From Tardiphaga sp. 709 (GTDB lineage Bacteria; Pseudomonadota; Alphaproteobacteria; Rhizobiales; Xanthobacteraceae): a stretch of 64,000 nt of DNA. Location: positions 1,550,001-1,614,000 of the forward strand of contig NZ_CP135529.1 in NCBI RefSeq assembly GCF_032401055.1, in the 5' to 3' direction. The translations under genes were made by a program, and so were the position numbers. The first letter of the stretch is position 1; every line of letters starts with the position of its first letter. A model generated the notes under the pieces. The model saw nothing but the letters and a program-made list of their open reading frames with translations, made no database searches and had not been told where the DNA came from. Below are positions 34,748 through 42,495 of the stretch, in pieces.

Positions 34748-35242
34748 ATGAACAATGCGCAACGCCAGCAAGCCGCCCCGATCGCCGCACCGCGTTCGGT
34801 CGCAACGCTGATGGAAGCCCGTCAGCTCGCCGACGAACTCATGAAGGTGATGAACGAGTTGCTCGCCATCATCGAACAGGAAACGGCGCTGGTCCGCAAT
34901 GGCAGCATCCGCGAGGCCATCAAGCTCGAAGCTCCGAAGGCGGATATTTCGCGTCGCTACATTGCGATGATCTCGCTGCTCAAGATCAGCCAGACATATC
35001 TCGCGCAGACGACGCCCGACCTGCTCTCTGCCTTGCGCAAGCACCATGACGTGTTCCGCGCGATGCTGCAGGTCAATCTGACCGTGCTCGCCACCGCGCA
35101 TGCGGTTTCGGAAGGCATTGTCCGCGGCGTCAATGCCGAGGTTCAGAAGCGTAATATCCCGCAGACCTATACGGCGGCCGGTCGGCAGGCTCAGCCGGGC
35201 CGGGTCAACATGACGCCCATCGTCGTCAGCCGGTCACTTTGA
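34748..35242 (+). CDS. FlgN-like flagellar protein
   Basis: This 164-residue helical protein has a long coiled segment (LMEARQLADELMKVMNELLA, then IIEQETALVRNGSIREAIKL) typical of FlgN-type export chaperones, which bind FlgK and FlgL before export. Its size fits (about 140-160). It starts 17 bases after the flgJ-like gene in the flgI operon. Sequence similarity to FlgN families is low, so the name is tentative. Confidence 0.65.
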   Translation: MNNAQRQQAAPIAAPRSVATLMEARQLADELMKVMNELLAIIEQETALVRNGSIREAIKLEAPKADISRRYIAMISLLKISQTYLAQTTPDLLSALRKHHDVFRAMLQVNLTVLATAHAVSEGIVRGVNAEVQKRNIPQTYTAAGRQAQPGRVNMTPIVVSRSL

Positions 35243-35407
35243 TCGTATAATTGGTCATGCAACCGCTGGGCCCGTTTGATGCGCCGCGGCATTACTATCT
35301 TTTGACTTAAATTACAGCGCGCAAGTAAGCACCGGATTCAGCCGTCCGGTGCATAATGTTGTTTGGGAACGGGTCGGGATTTATCGAATGGAGCCAGGAG
35401 GGCTGCC

Positions 35408-35793
35408 ATGGGTGCCGACTTCAATATCAAACCGGTGGGGGCACCGGTTGCCACGCTGGTGACACGACCCGCACCAGAAGCGGTGCGCGAAGCCGTGCCT
35501 ACGCAACTCCCCCCGACAAGACCGTGTCAGCAGCGCCCCGCGTGCTGCAGCCGAACATTTCTGCGGCGAACTATCAGCAGGTCGACAGCGATCGGATTTC
35601 GAAGGAAGTCATCATCGACAAGGGCGCAGGCGAGATCGTCTTCGTGTCTGTGGACAAGAAGTCCAACCAGGTGATCGACCAATATCCCGAGGAATCGCGA
35701 CTGCGCTCTCGCGCCTATCTGCGCGCCATGGATACGCTGAAGCAGGACGCAAAGTTGCTTGATCGACGTATGGAAACGGATCGCAGCGTCTAA
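35408..35793 (+). pseudogene. FlaG-like flagellar protein gene, interrupted by a one-base frameshift
   Basis: AGGAGGG precedes ATG 35408, and the frame reads MGADFNIKPVGAPVATLVTR, then PAPEAVREAVPTQLPP. At a run of six C (35509-35514) the frame then shifts. One extra C would join it to DKTVSAAPRVLQPNISAANY and continue through IIDKGAGEIVFVSVDKKSNQ to RRMETDRSV, about 128 residues. The core resembles the FlaG pattern D-x-x-T/A-G-E-x-x-x-x-x-P-x-E, linked to filament length in other bacteria. It closes the flgI operon. The identical type of break as in flgI suggests base-calling loss in homopolymers. Confidence 0.65.
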
Positions 35794-35802
35794 CTGCGCT
35801 GA

Positions 35803-36162
35803 TCACGTATCGCGCGTAGCGTAGGCCGTATCAAGATAGGTGCTGCCCGTCGCGGCGTCGGTCACGACGGTCTTGATGATTGCCTTGTTGTCGCCGTTGA
35901 GCTGGAACTTGGTATCACCCACCCGGAATGCATTGTCCTTGATCAGCACCTGCTGATACTTGACGGTTCCCTCGCTCTTGTACTTCACCTGGGCACGGAA
36001 GCCGTCGATCTGCGAGATGGCTATTTCAAACTTTTTGCCGTTGGCATATTTGCCTTCCCAGCTACCCTTATAGGTTTCGGGATCCACCGCCACATACTTC
36101 CCTGCCGTGACCGGCACGGTGGTCTTGTAAGCCGTCGAAAGAATGCTCAGAACGTCTGCCAT
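35803..36162 (-). CDS. Conserved-looking beta-rich protein of unknown function
   Basis: This 119-residue protein has no signal peptide. It begins MADVLSILSTAYKTTVPVTA and consists of alternating short strands (KYVAVDPETYKGSWEGKYAN, then KFEIAISQIDGFRAQVKYKS) that suggest a small beta barrel. No family is recognised. It lies 95 bases after flaF on the same strand, convergent with the flaG-like gene (9-base gap), so it may be flagellum-related. Codon use matches its neighbours. Confidence 0.6.
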   Translation of the reverse strand: MADVLSILSTAYKTTVPVTAGKYVAVDPETYKGSWEGKYANGKKFEIAISQIDGFRAQVKYKSEGTVKYQQVLIKDNAFRVGDTKFQLNGDNKAIIKTVVTDAATGSTYLDTAYATRDT

Positions 36163-36257
36163 CTCAGCCCCGTCGCGCGCGATTTCGAATCGCCCGCTGA
36201 TCCGGCGCTATTAGGCATCGCCGATCATTAAGCTATCGTTACGGATTTCAGGGAGGC

Positions 36258-36623
36258 TCACGGACGCCCGGACAGACCTGCGGCGATATTGCGATTGATA
36301 TCGATTAGCGACTGCAGATGTTCGACCTGGCGAACGTGCTGCAAGGCGGTGCACTGAGTCAGCACGAAGATGCCGATATTGGCGATATTCTGGCGGATCT
36401 CGATCGATTCCGGATTCTGGTCATTGATGGCGTCGCCAACGAAGATCGACCAGAGCTTGCGATTGAACAGAAGAGCTTCGTCGAGACCAGCATCGGTATG
36501 ATCCCAGTTTGCCACGACGTCCTGAAGCTTGCGTGCTGCTTTCAGAAGAGCTTGGGCTTCTATGTCTCTCGGTGTCGCCGTGGTCTGGGCAGTACGCGCG
36601 TAGGCTTGAGCACCGATCGACAT
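36258..36623 (-). CDS. flaF: Flagellin regulator FlaF
   Basis: This 121-residue protein starts MSIGAQAYARTAQTTATPRD and contains FNRKLWSIFVGDAIN, SIEIRQNIANIGIFVLTQ and LQSLIDINRNIAAGL, the FlaF signature. In Caulobacter FlaF is needed for flagellin secretion and production and acts together with FlbT. Its start codon lies three bases after the flbT stop, so the pair is co-translated. Confidence 0.93.
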   Translation of the reverse strand: MSIGAQAYARTAQTTATPRDIEAQALLKAARKLQDVVANWDHTDAGLDEALLFNRKLWSIFVGDAINDQNPESIEIRQNIANIGIFVLTQCTALQHVRQVEHLQSLIDINRNIAAGLSGRP

Positions 36624-36626
36624 TCG

Positions 36627-37004
36627 CTACCTCAAAAACTCTTCTTCCCGCTTGATCAGCGGACGCAATTCCTTGAGTGCTTTGTAAAGCGCGCCGCTTA
36701 AAATAAGCTTACTAACTTCCTCAATCGTCTCGCGAAAACTCGGAACCGCTTCAATCAATTCCTTGATGAAGCCGAGATATAGCTCCTGATAGGCCGGGAT
36801 ATCGTTTTCCAGATACATCATCTGCACGCAGAGATAGACGCGTTTGACCGGCGTCGTTGCAGTCTCCGCCGTGAGAATATCCTTCTCACGCATGATCGGT
36901 GCATCGCCATCAATCAGGAACGCCGTGCGCGTATCGGAATTGGTGATCACGCTCTGACCGATGATGATTCGCTCACCCGGCTTCAGTTCGACTCGCAAAG
37001 GCAT
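36627..37004 (-). CDS. flbT: Flagellin mRNA regulator FlbT
   Basis: This 125-residue protein begins MPLRVELKPGERIIIGQSVI and contains RTAFLIDGDAPIMREKDILT and RVYLCVQMMYLENDIPAYQE, all typical of FlbT. In Caulobacter FlbT binds the 5' leader of flagellin mRNA and destabilises it until the hook is built; in some rhizobia FlbT acts positively. Two flagellin genes with matching leader hairpins lie just upstream on the same strand. Confidence 0.94.
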   Translation of the reverse strand: MPLRVELKPGERIIIGQSVITNSDTRTAFLIDGDAPIMREKDILTAETATTPVKRVYLCVQMMYLENDIPAYQELYLGFIKELIEAVPSFRETIEEVSKLILSGALYKALKELRPLIKREEEFLR

Positions 37005-37209
37005 TCAGCTCTCCTTCCCCGCAGCGGCCGTGAGGCCACATGCAAAGCCAATGGTATCTGGTGCCACGTTTCGGGCGGGCATGCAGTATCCAGAAACCCC
37101 GAAAATACGCCTGCGATTCGAATAATACCAGCGTTCAGCCGCCGCATCTTCAGTCTGGGGAAAGCCAGGATACCCGGCGACGCGCCTCTGACCACCCCGC
37201 GATCAACGG

Positions 37210-37235
37210 AAAACGGCGGGATTTCTCCCGCCGTT
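37210..37235 (-). terminator. Intrinsic terminator of the first flagellin gene
   Basis: On the minus strand AACGGCGGG, a six-base loop and CCCGCCGTT form a nine-pair stem that runs into TTTT. It lies 27 bases past the flagellin stop at 37262. The rest of the 257-base gap to flbT shows nothing else. Confidence 0.85.
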
Positions 37236-37261
37236 CGGTAATCTTGGTGCGGCCGCCAGAC

Positions 37262-39544
37262 TTACTGGAGCAGCTTGAGCACGCTCTGCTGCGACTGGTT
37301 GGCCAGCGCCAGCGCGGAGACGGCGATCGACTGCCGCGTCGACAGCGCCTGGCTGTTGGCCGCTTCTTCGTTGGTGTCGGCCAAAGTCAGGTTCGACGAG
37401 CCGGTCTGCAACACGTTGATCAGGTTCTTCGCGAAGTCCTGACGGATCTGCACGATCGAGAGATTCGAGCCGAGCGCCGAAGCCAGCGAGCGCAGCTGCG
37501 TGCTGGCCATATTGAGCTGGCTCAGTGTCTGGTTCGTCGACGCGTTGTCGATGAAGTCGCTGCCTGAGATCAGCGTCGGCAAGCCCAGACCGGCGGGCGT
37601 CAACTCCGAGCCGGTGATGTTCAGCGTGGACTTGCCAGTTTCGTTGAATACCAGCTTCAGCGTATCGCCGGCCAGCAGGTTGACGCCGTTGAAGGATGCA
37701 TCCTGCGACGTCGTGGTGATCTGGGTGATGAGGTTATTGTACTGCGCAACCAGGTTCGCGCGGGTCGACTGTGATGGCAGATCGACAAGCGGCGGCGCAG
37801 CGCTGGTGAAGCTCAGCGCCGACGTCACGGTGCCGCCCATGGTGCCGCCGTCGAGCACCGAGCCCATGGTCGACGACGCGTAGTCGTTGCCCGCCGCGAT
37901 CACCAGCTTGCCGGTCGCATCGACCGTGGCTGCCAGATTGTTGGCGGCCAGTGCGACGTTCAGCTGCGCCAGCGTCTTGACGGTGCCGTTGGAGCCGTCG
38001 CCGAATGTAATATTAACCGGCGTGCCGCCCTTGAACGACGAAAAGGTCAGCGTCGTGCCGCTGATGCCACCCGGACCCGCGGCGCGTGCAGCAGTAAACA
38101 CGGTCGACGTGCCGGTGTTGCCGGCGAGGCCGAGTGCCGAGAGAGCATTGCCGCTGCCGCTGATCGACAGATCCTGGATCGTGCCGGTGCTGATCTTGAA
38201 CGTACCGTTGGCGGCAACGGTCGATGCGGTAGAACCCTGCGTGGTGGTCAGAGCGGCCACACCAGTCGCGGCGTTATTGACCGCAGTCTGCACGCCGGTG
38301 GCGAGATCTATGGCCGTGAGAACGTCGGAGATCTTGCCGCCCTGGAGATAGACCGTCGTGTTGCCACTACCGTCCGTCACGAGGTTGGAGCCGACCGGCG
38401 AGCCGGAGCCGGCCGGGATGTTGGCCGCTGCCGGAACGGACGCATCCTTGAACGTGATGGTCTTGCCATTGACGTAAAGTGTCGAGCCGCTCTGGATCAG
38501 ATTTCCGATGGTGCCCGGAGCCGTCGTGCGCGATTGCGAGACGGAAACCGTTCCGGCGCCGACCGATGTCGTCAGGCCGAGCTGCTTCAGCAAGTCCGCC
38601 TTTCCACTGATGTTGAGATCCGACCCCGTGGACGTCGACAGCGTGAGGACGCCGGCGGCAATCGATGCGACGGTGCCGGACGACGCTGAAGCCGTCGCGA
38701 CGCCGTTGGAAATGACGGCTTTCTGCACACCGCTGGCGAGATCAATGGCCTTGGTCAGGTCGGCCACGCTACCGGTCGGGGCGCCCGCCGTACCGAGATA
38801 GACCGTAGAGTTGCCGTTGCCGTCGGTAACCACGTTGGTATTGACGCTATCGACGCCAAGCCCCACGGGAGCGGTGGCCGCGGTGGGTGCCGGCCCGGTT
38901 CGGAAGGTGATCGTCTTGCCGTTCACCATCATGGTGTCGCCGTCGTTCGGCTGTGCCGTGGCGCCGATGGTCGCCGCGCCGGCAGGCGTACCGATCAGTT
39001 TCAAAGTGCCGGACAGCGACGCCGCAGTACCGGCGCCGTCAGGCGCGGCAGTACCGACCAGCGATGCCGCCACACCGCCCAGCGTGGTGGTTCCGGTGAC
39101 CGGCGTCGTACCGCCGGCCGTGCCGTTGTACACCGCGTTGCTGGTAGCCGTCGCGCTGGCGAAAGTCTGTGTGCCGCGCAGATCGTCCGGGGTTGCGCCG
39201 GCGATGGTGGTGGAGACGTTCGACTTGGTCGAATAGCCCACCGGGGTCTGCAGCGCCTGATTCGCGAGCGACTTCGCGGTATCCACGAGCTTCTGCAGCG
39301 AGGTGATGCCGGTATTGGCCGCCTGCAGGATCTGCACGCCGTTGCCGATGCCGTCGAGAAGATTATTGATGTCACTGGCGCGGCTATCGAGGCCTGCAGC
39401 CGTGAAGAAGTTGGTCGGGTTGTCGAGGGCCGTGTTGACCTTCTTGCCGCTCGCCAACCGGTTCTGGGTGGTCGACAACAGATCAGCGGTGGATTGCAGC
39501 GAAAGCAGATTCTGACGAACTGACGCCGAGAGAACGACTGACAT
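37262..39544 (-). CDS. Flagellin, large (about 760 residues), copy 1
   Basis: This 760-residue flagellin has conserved ends: LSASVRQNLLSLQSTADLLS, TTQNRLASGKKVNTALDNP at the start, and FAKNLINVLQTGSSNLTLAD, TNEEAANSQALSTRQSIAVS at the end. The exposed middle is Thr/Ser/Gly/Ala-rich and holds two tandem modules of about 150 residues, each starting with VNGKTITF (near 38935 and 38485). A region with the motif TPVNITFGDGSNGTVKTLAQ follows. Such long flagellins build the thick subpolar filament in Bradyrhizobium. It is followed by a terminator and then flbT-flaF. The leader has a hairpin at 39574-39587 and a CtrA-type box at 39761-39776. Confidence 0.93.
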   Translation of the reverse strand: MSVVLSASVRQNLLSLQSTADLLSTTQNRLASGKKVNTALDNPTNFFTAAGLDSRASDINNLLDGIGNGVQILQAANTGITSLQKLVDTAKSLANQALQTPVGYSTKSNVSTTIAGATPDDLRGTQTFASATATSNAVYNGTAGGTTPVTGTTTLGGVAASLVGTAAPDGAGTAASLSGTLKLIGTPAGAATIGATAQPNDGDTMMVNGKTITFRTGPAPTAATAPVGLGVDSVNTNVVTDGNGNSTVYLGTAGAPTGSVADLTKAIDLASGVQKAVISNGVATASASSGTVASIAAGVLTLSTSTGSDLNISGKADLLKQLGLTTSVGAGTVSVSQSRTTAPGTIGNLIQSGSTLYVNGKTITFKDASVPAAANIPAGSGSPVGSNLVTDGSGNTTVYLQGGKISDVLTAIDLATGVQTAVNNAATGVAALTTTQGSTASTVAANGTFKISTGTIQDLSISGSGNALSALGLAGNTGTSTVFTAARAAGPGGISGTTLTFSSFKGGTPVNITFGDGSNGTVKTLAQLNVALAANNLAATVDATGKLVIAAGNDYASSTMGSVLDGGTMGGTVTSALSFTSAAPPLVDLPSQSTRANLVAQYNNLITQITTTSQDASFNGVNLLAGDTLKLVFNETGKSTLNITGSELTPAGLGLPTLISGSDFIDNASTNQTLSQLNMASTQLRSLASALGSNLSIVQIRQDFAKNLINVLQTGSSNLTLADTNEEAANSQALSTRQSIAVSALALANQSQQSVLKLLQ

Positions 39545-39573
39545 GTTGTAACCTTCCTGTTCCCCGCGCATGC

Positions 39574-39587
39574 CGACCTTCGGGTCG
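39574..39587 (-). promoter_or_regulatory. Leader hairpin before flagellin copy 1
   Basis: In the transcript this reads CGACC-CGAA-GGTCG, a five-pair stem 30-43 bases before the ATG, just ahead of the ribosome site CAGGAAGGT. The second flagellin leader has the same stem at the same distance with a different loop. It is a candidate site for FlbT/FlaF control. Confidence 0.55.
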
Positions 39588-39760
39588 CATTGCGCATGGT
39601 ACGTCTGGGACGAGACTCGGTCTCGCCGCGACGCTGCCGGTGAAGTTTGACGCCCTTCTGGAAGAGGAATCTCGGCCCGCCTGACGGCGATCCCGGATTA
39701 AACGCGGTCGATTCTCGACCTACCTGCTTCCTACACGGGCCGAATATGACCGACGACCAT

Positions 39761-39776
39761 TTAAGATATGGTTAAC
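39761..39776 (+). promoter_or_regulatory. CtrA-type box upstream of flagellin copy 1
   Basis: TTAAGATATGGTTAAC is an exact TTAA-N7-TTAAC on the plus strand; the minus strand differs only in the last base (TTAAA). It lies 217 bases before the flagellin ATG and 38 bases before the flagellin-side terminator. It may control flagellin copy 1 directly. Confidence 0.65.
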
Positions 39777-39813
39777 AGCGGATTAAGGCTTTCGTAAAAC
39801 TGTCCCAAAATGG

Positions 39814-39849
39814 CAAAGGCCCGAAAAGCGTAAGCTTTTCGGGCCTTTG
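39814..39849. terminator. Perfect bidirectional-type terminator between the flagellin genes
   Basis: CAAAGGCCCGAAAAGC and GCTTTTCGGGCCTTTG form a 16-pair perfect stem with a four-base GTAA loop. It is the second of two terminators behind flagellin copy 2 and insulates copy 1. Confidence 0.88.
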
Positions 39850-39868
39850 AGCAGTGATTATGACAACG

Positions 39869-39896
39869 AAAAACGGCGGGGCTTTCTGCCCCGCCG
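39869..39896 (-). terminator. Intrinsic terminator of flagellin copy 2
   Basis: On the minus strand CGGCGGGGC, a five-base loop and GCCCCGCCG form a nine-pair stem followed by TTTTTCG. It starts 31 bases past the stop codon at 39927. Confidence 0.9.
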
Positions 39897-39926
39897 CCTG
39901 GTTTTCGTATGATCAGTGCGCCGTGA

Positions 39927-42212
39927 TTAACGGAGCAGCTGGAGAACGCCCTGCTGCGACTGGTTGGCCAGCGACAGCGCGGAGACGGCGATCGACTGGC
40001 GGGTCGACAGCGCTTGGCTGTTTGCCGCTTCCTCGTTCGTGTCGGCCAGGGTCAGGTTCGACGCACCGGTCTGCAGCACGTTGATCAGGTTCTTCGAGAA
40101 GTCCTGACGGGTCTGCACGATCGAGAGGTTCGAACCGAAGGCCGAAGCCTGGGCACGCAGCGAGGACGACGCGACGTTCAGGGTGGAGAGCACCTTGTTG
40201 GTCGCGGAGTTGTCCAGGAAGTCCGTTCCCGAGGTCAGGCTCGACAGGCCGAGGCCGGCCGAACCGAAGTCGACGCCGGTGATGTTCAGCGTGGACTTGC
40301 CGGTTTCGTTGAACGTCAGCTTCAGAGTATCGCCGCCGAGCAGGTTGACGCCGTTGAACGACGCGTCCTGCGCGGTGGTGTTGATCTGCGTCAAGATGCC
40401 GTTGAACTGGTTGACGAGGTTGGCGCGGGTGGCCTGAGCCGTCGCGTCTTCCACCGGATCCTTCGGCGTCGTGAAGGTCAGCGAGTCCTTGAGCGTGCCG
40501 CCAAGGGTGCCGCCGGACGTCGCCGAACCAAGCGTCGACGACGCGAAGTCGTTCGAGGCCGAGATCTTCAGCAAGCCGCTAGCGTCGACCGTAGCGGTCA
40601 TGTTGTTCGCCGACAGCTTGTCATTGAGCTGGTTCAGCGACTTCACAGTGCCGTTGGTGCCGTCACCGAAGGTGACGTCAACCGCCGTACCGCCGTTGAA
40701 GGAGGTGAAGCTCAAGGTCTTGCCCGAGACACCACCGGTGCCGGCAGCGCGCGAGGCGTTGAACGACATGTCGGTTCCGGTCGAGCCCTTCAAGCCGAGC
40801 GCCGCCAGGGCATTGCCCGTGCCGGTGATCGACAGGTCGGCCGCAGTGCCGGTCGAGATCTTCAGCGCACCGCTGGAGATCGACGAAGCCGTGCCCGTGG
40901 TGGTGACGGTCGCAACGTTGGTCGCAATCGTCGCCGAGCTGACGCCGGTGGCGAGGTCGATTGCTGCAGTGATATCTGCAACGGTACCGCCCTGCAGGAA
41001 CACCGTCGAGTTACCCTTACCGTCGGTGATCAGGTTCGAGCCAGATGGCTTACCATAACCGGTCGGAATGGCATTCACATCGGCAGCGTTCGCATTCTTG
41101 AACGTGATGGTCTTGCCGTTGACGTTCAGCGTCGAGCCATCCTGGATCAGCGAGCCGGTGGAACCGGTCGCCGTTGCGCGAGCTGCGCCCACGGTGGTCA
41201 GGGCGGTGCCCGTTGAGGCCGTAAGGTTCAGCGTCTTGAGCATATCGGCGGAGCCGGTGACCGACAGATCAGCACCCGTCGAGCTCTTCAGCGAAACGAC
41301 ACCAGCCGTAATGGTGCTGGCCGTACCCGAGAGCGTGCCGACGCCCGATGCCACGGCCGACACGTATTGGGTGCCGCTGGCGACGTCGACGGCAGCCATC
41401 AAGTCGCCGACAGTCGCAGCCGATTCTGCGGTGGTGCCCATGTAGATGGTCGAGTTGCCCGACGCGTCGGTAACAACGTTCGCACCGGCGCCAGACGCAG
41501 CAAGCGTCGAGGAACCAGCTGCAAGATTCGCCGCGGTCGGCACCGCAGCAGCCTTGAACGTAATGGTCTTGCCGTTGACGCTCAGTGTCGAGCCATCGGT
41601 GAACTTCGAGTTGGCTTGAGTGCTCAGACCGTTGCCGGTAGCGCCGCCCGCCGAGAACAGGAGGGTGGAAGTATCGATGTTCGGGGTGCCCGTACCGTTG
41701 CCGGTAACAGCAGCGGAGGCAACCAGCGTGCCGGCCGTGCCGCCGAGGGTCGAGGTCGAAACCGCTGCGGTGGCACCGCCTGCAGCGCCGGAGAACACGA
41801 CGCTGCCGGTTGCGCTGGCGGTGGCATAGGTCGTGGTGCCGAGCAGGTTGTCAGCGGTCGCGCCGGTGATCGTGGTGGAGACGTTCGACTTGGTGGAGTA
41901 GCCGCCCGTGGTCTGCAGCGCCTGGTTGGCGATCGACTTCGCGGAGTCGACGAGCTTCTGCAGTGAGGTGATGCCAGTGTTGGCAGCCTGGATGATCTGA
42001 ACGCCGTTGCCGATGCCATCAAGCAGGTTGTTGATGTCGCTGGCGCGGTTGTTCAGGCCCTGCGCGGTGAAGAAGTTGGTGGGATTGTCGAGCGCCGAGT
42101 TGACCTTGTTACCGGTCGAGAGGCGGTTCTGGGTGGTGGAGAGGAGGTCCGCGGTCGACTGCAGTGAGAGCAGGTTCTGACGGACGGAGGACGAGAGTGT
42201 AATGCCGGACAT
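39927..42212 (-). CDS. Flagellin, large (761 residues), copy 2
   Basis: This 761-residue protein is a paralogue of the neighbouring flagellin. It has near-identical ends (LSSSVRQNLLSLQSTADLLS; FSKNLINVLQTGASNLTLAD; STRQSIAVSALSLANQSQQG) and a more divergent middle. Two tandem modules again start with VNGKTITFK (near 41595 and 41140), spaced about 455 bases. The TAVDVTFGDGTNGTVKSLNQ segment corresponds to the matching part of copy 1. Two flagellins of one filament may differ in place along it or in timing. It has its own leader hairpin (42244-42258) and two terminators, so each copy is an independent unit. Confidence 0.93.
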   Translation of the reverse strand: MSGITLSSSVRQNLLSLQSTADLLSTTQNRLSTGNKVNSALDNPTNFFTAQGLNNRASDINNLLDGIGNGVQIIQAANTGITSLQKLVDSAKSIANQALQTTGGYSTKSNVSTTITGATADNLLGTTTYATASATGSVVFSGAAGGATAAVSTSTLGGTAGTLVASAAVTGNGTGTPNIDTSTLLFSAGGATGNGLSTQANSKFTDGSTLSVNGKTITFKAAAVPTAANLAAGSSTLAASGAGANVVTDASGNSTIYMGTTAESAATVGDLMAAVDVASGTQYVSAVASGVGTLSGTASTITAGVVSLKSSTGADLSVTGSADMLKTLNLTASTGTALTTVGAARATATGSTGSLIQDGSTLNVNGKTITFKNANAADVNAIPTGYGKPSGSNLITDGKGNSTVFLQGGTVADITAAIDLATGVSSATIATNVATVTTTGTASSISSGALKISTGTAADLSITGTGNALAALGLKGSTGTDMSFNASRAAGTGGVSGKTLSFTSFNGGTAVDVTFGDGTNGTVKSLNQLNDKLSANNMTATVDASGLLKISASNDFASSTLGSATSGGTLGGTLKDSLTFTTPKDPVEDATAQATRANLVNQFNGILTQINTTAQDASFNGVNLLGGDTLKLTFNETGKSTLNITGVDFGSAGLGLSSLTSGTDFLDNSATNKVLSTLNVASSSLRAQASAFGSNLSIVQTRQDFSKNLINVLQTGASNLTLADTNEEAANSQALSTRQSIAVSALSLANQSQQGVLQLLR

Positions 42213-42243
42213 GTTTGGTTACCTTCCTGGTAGACACAACGAG

Positions 42244-42258
42244 CGACCTTCTTGGTCG
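42244..42258 (-). promoter_or_regulatory. Leader hairpin before flagellin copy 2
   Basis: The transcript reads CGACC-AAGAA-GGTCG, a five-pair stem 32-46 bases before the ATG and before the site CAGGAAGGT. The stem is identical to that of copy 1 while the loop differs, which points to conservation of the fold. Remaining bases to 42361 show no clear promoter. Confidence 0.55.
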
Positions 42259-42361
42259 ACATGGGGGAAGATGACGCTGAGGTTCTAAAATTGCGTAAAG
42301 GGAATTGTGCGAATTTAGCGCTCCCTGTGCGTGCATTTAACAACCCGCACCCGTCCCCCAA

Positions 42362-42403
42362 AACGACAAAGCCCGACTCGTAAAAGTCGGGCTTTGTCGT
42401 TTG
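42362..42403. terminator. Strong terminator after flgL
   Basis: AAACGACAAAGCCCGACT and AGTCGGGCTTTGTCGTTT form an 18-pair perfect stem with a six-base loop; T-rich bases flank both sides. It lies 92 bases past the flgL stop and insulates flagellin copy 2 from the hook operon. Confidence 0.9.
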
Positions 42404-42495
42404 TTATCAGTGCTTTTGTGTAGTTGGGCGGTTGGTTTCACGGACTTTGGCGCGGTAGCCAAAACCCGGCGAAGTTGTAAACGCGAAGCAACTCG

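Noticed and set aside
39545-39800. Sigma-54 promoter for flagellin copy 1
   Set aside because: No correctly spaced GG/GC pair with consensus flanks was found; the promoter class remains open.
38040-41600. Repeated short motifs inside the flagellins considered as a CRISPR or tandem DNA repeat
   Set aside because: The repeats are about 450 bases apart, diverged, in frame and coding; they are protein modules.
42310-42350. Possible sigma-54 element for flagellin copy 2
   Set aside because: A GC-N10-CC spacing exists, but the -24 half (CGGGTT) is a poor match.
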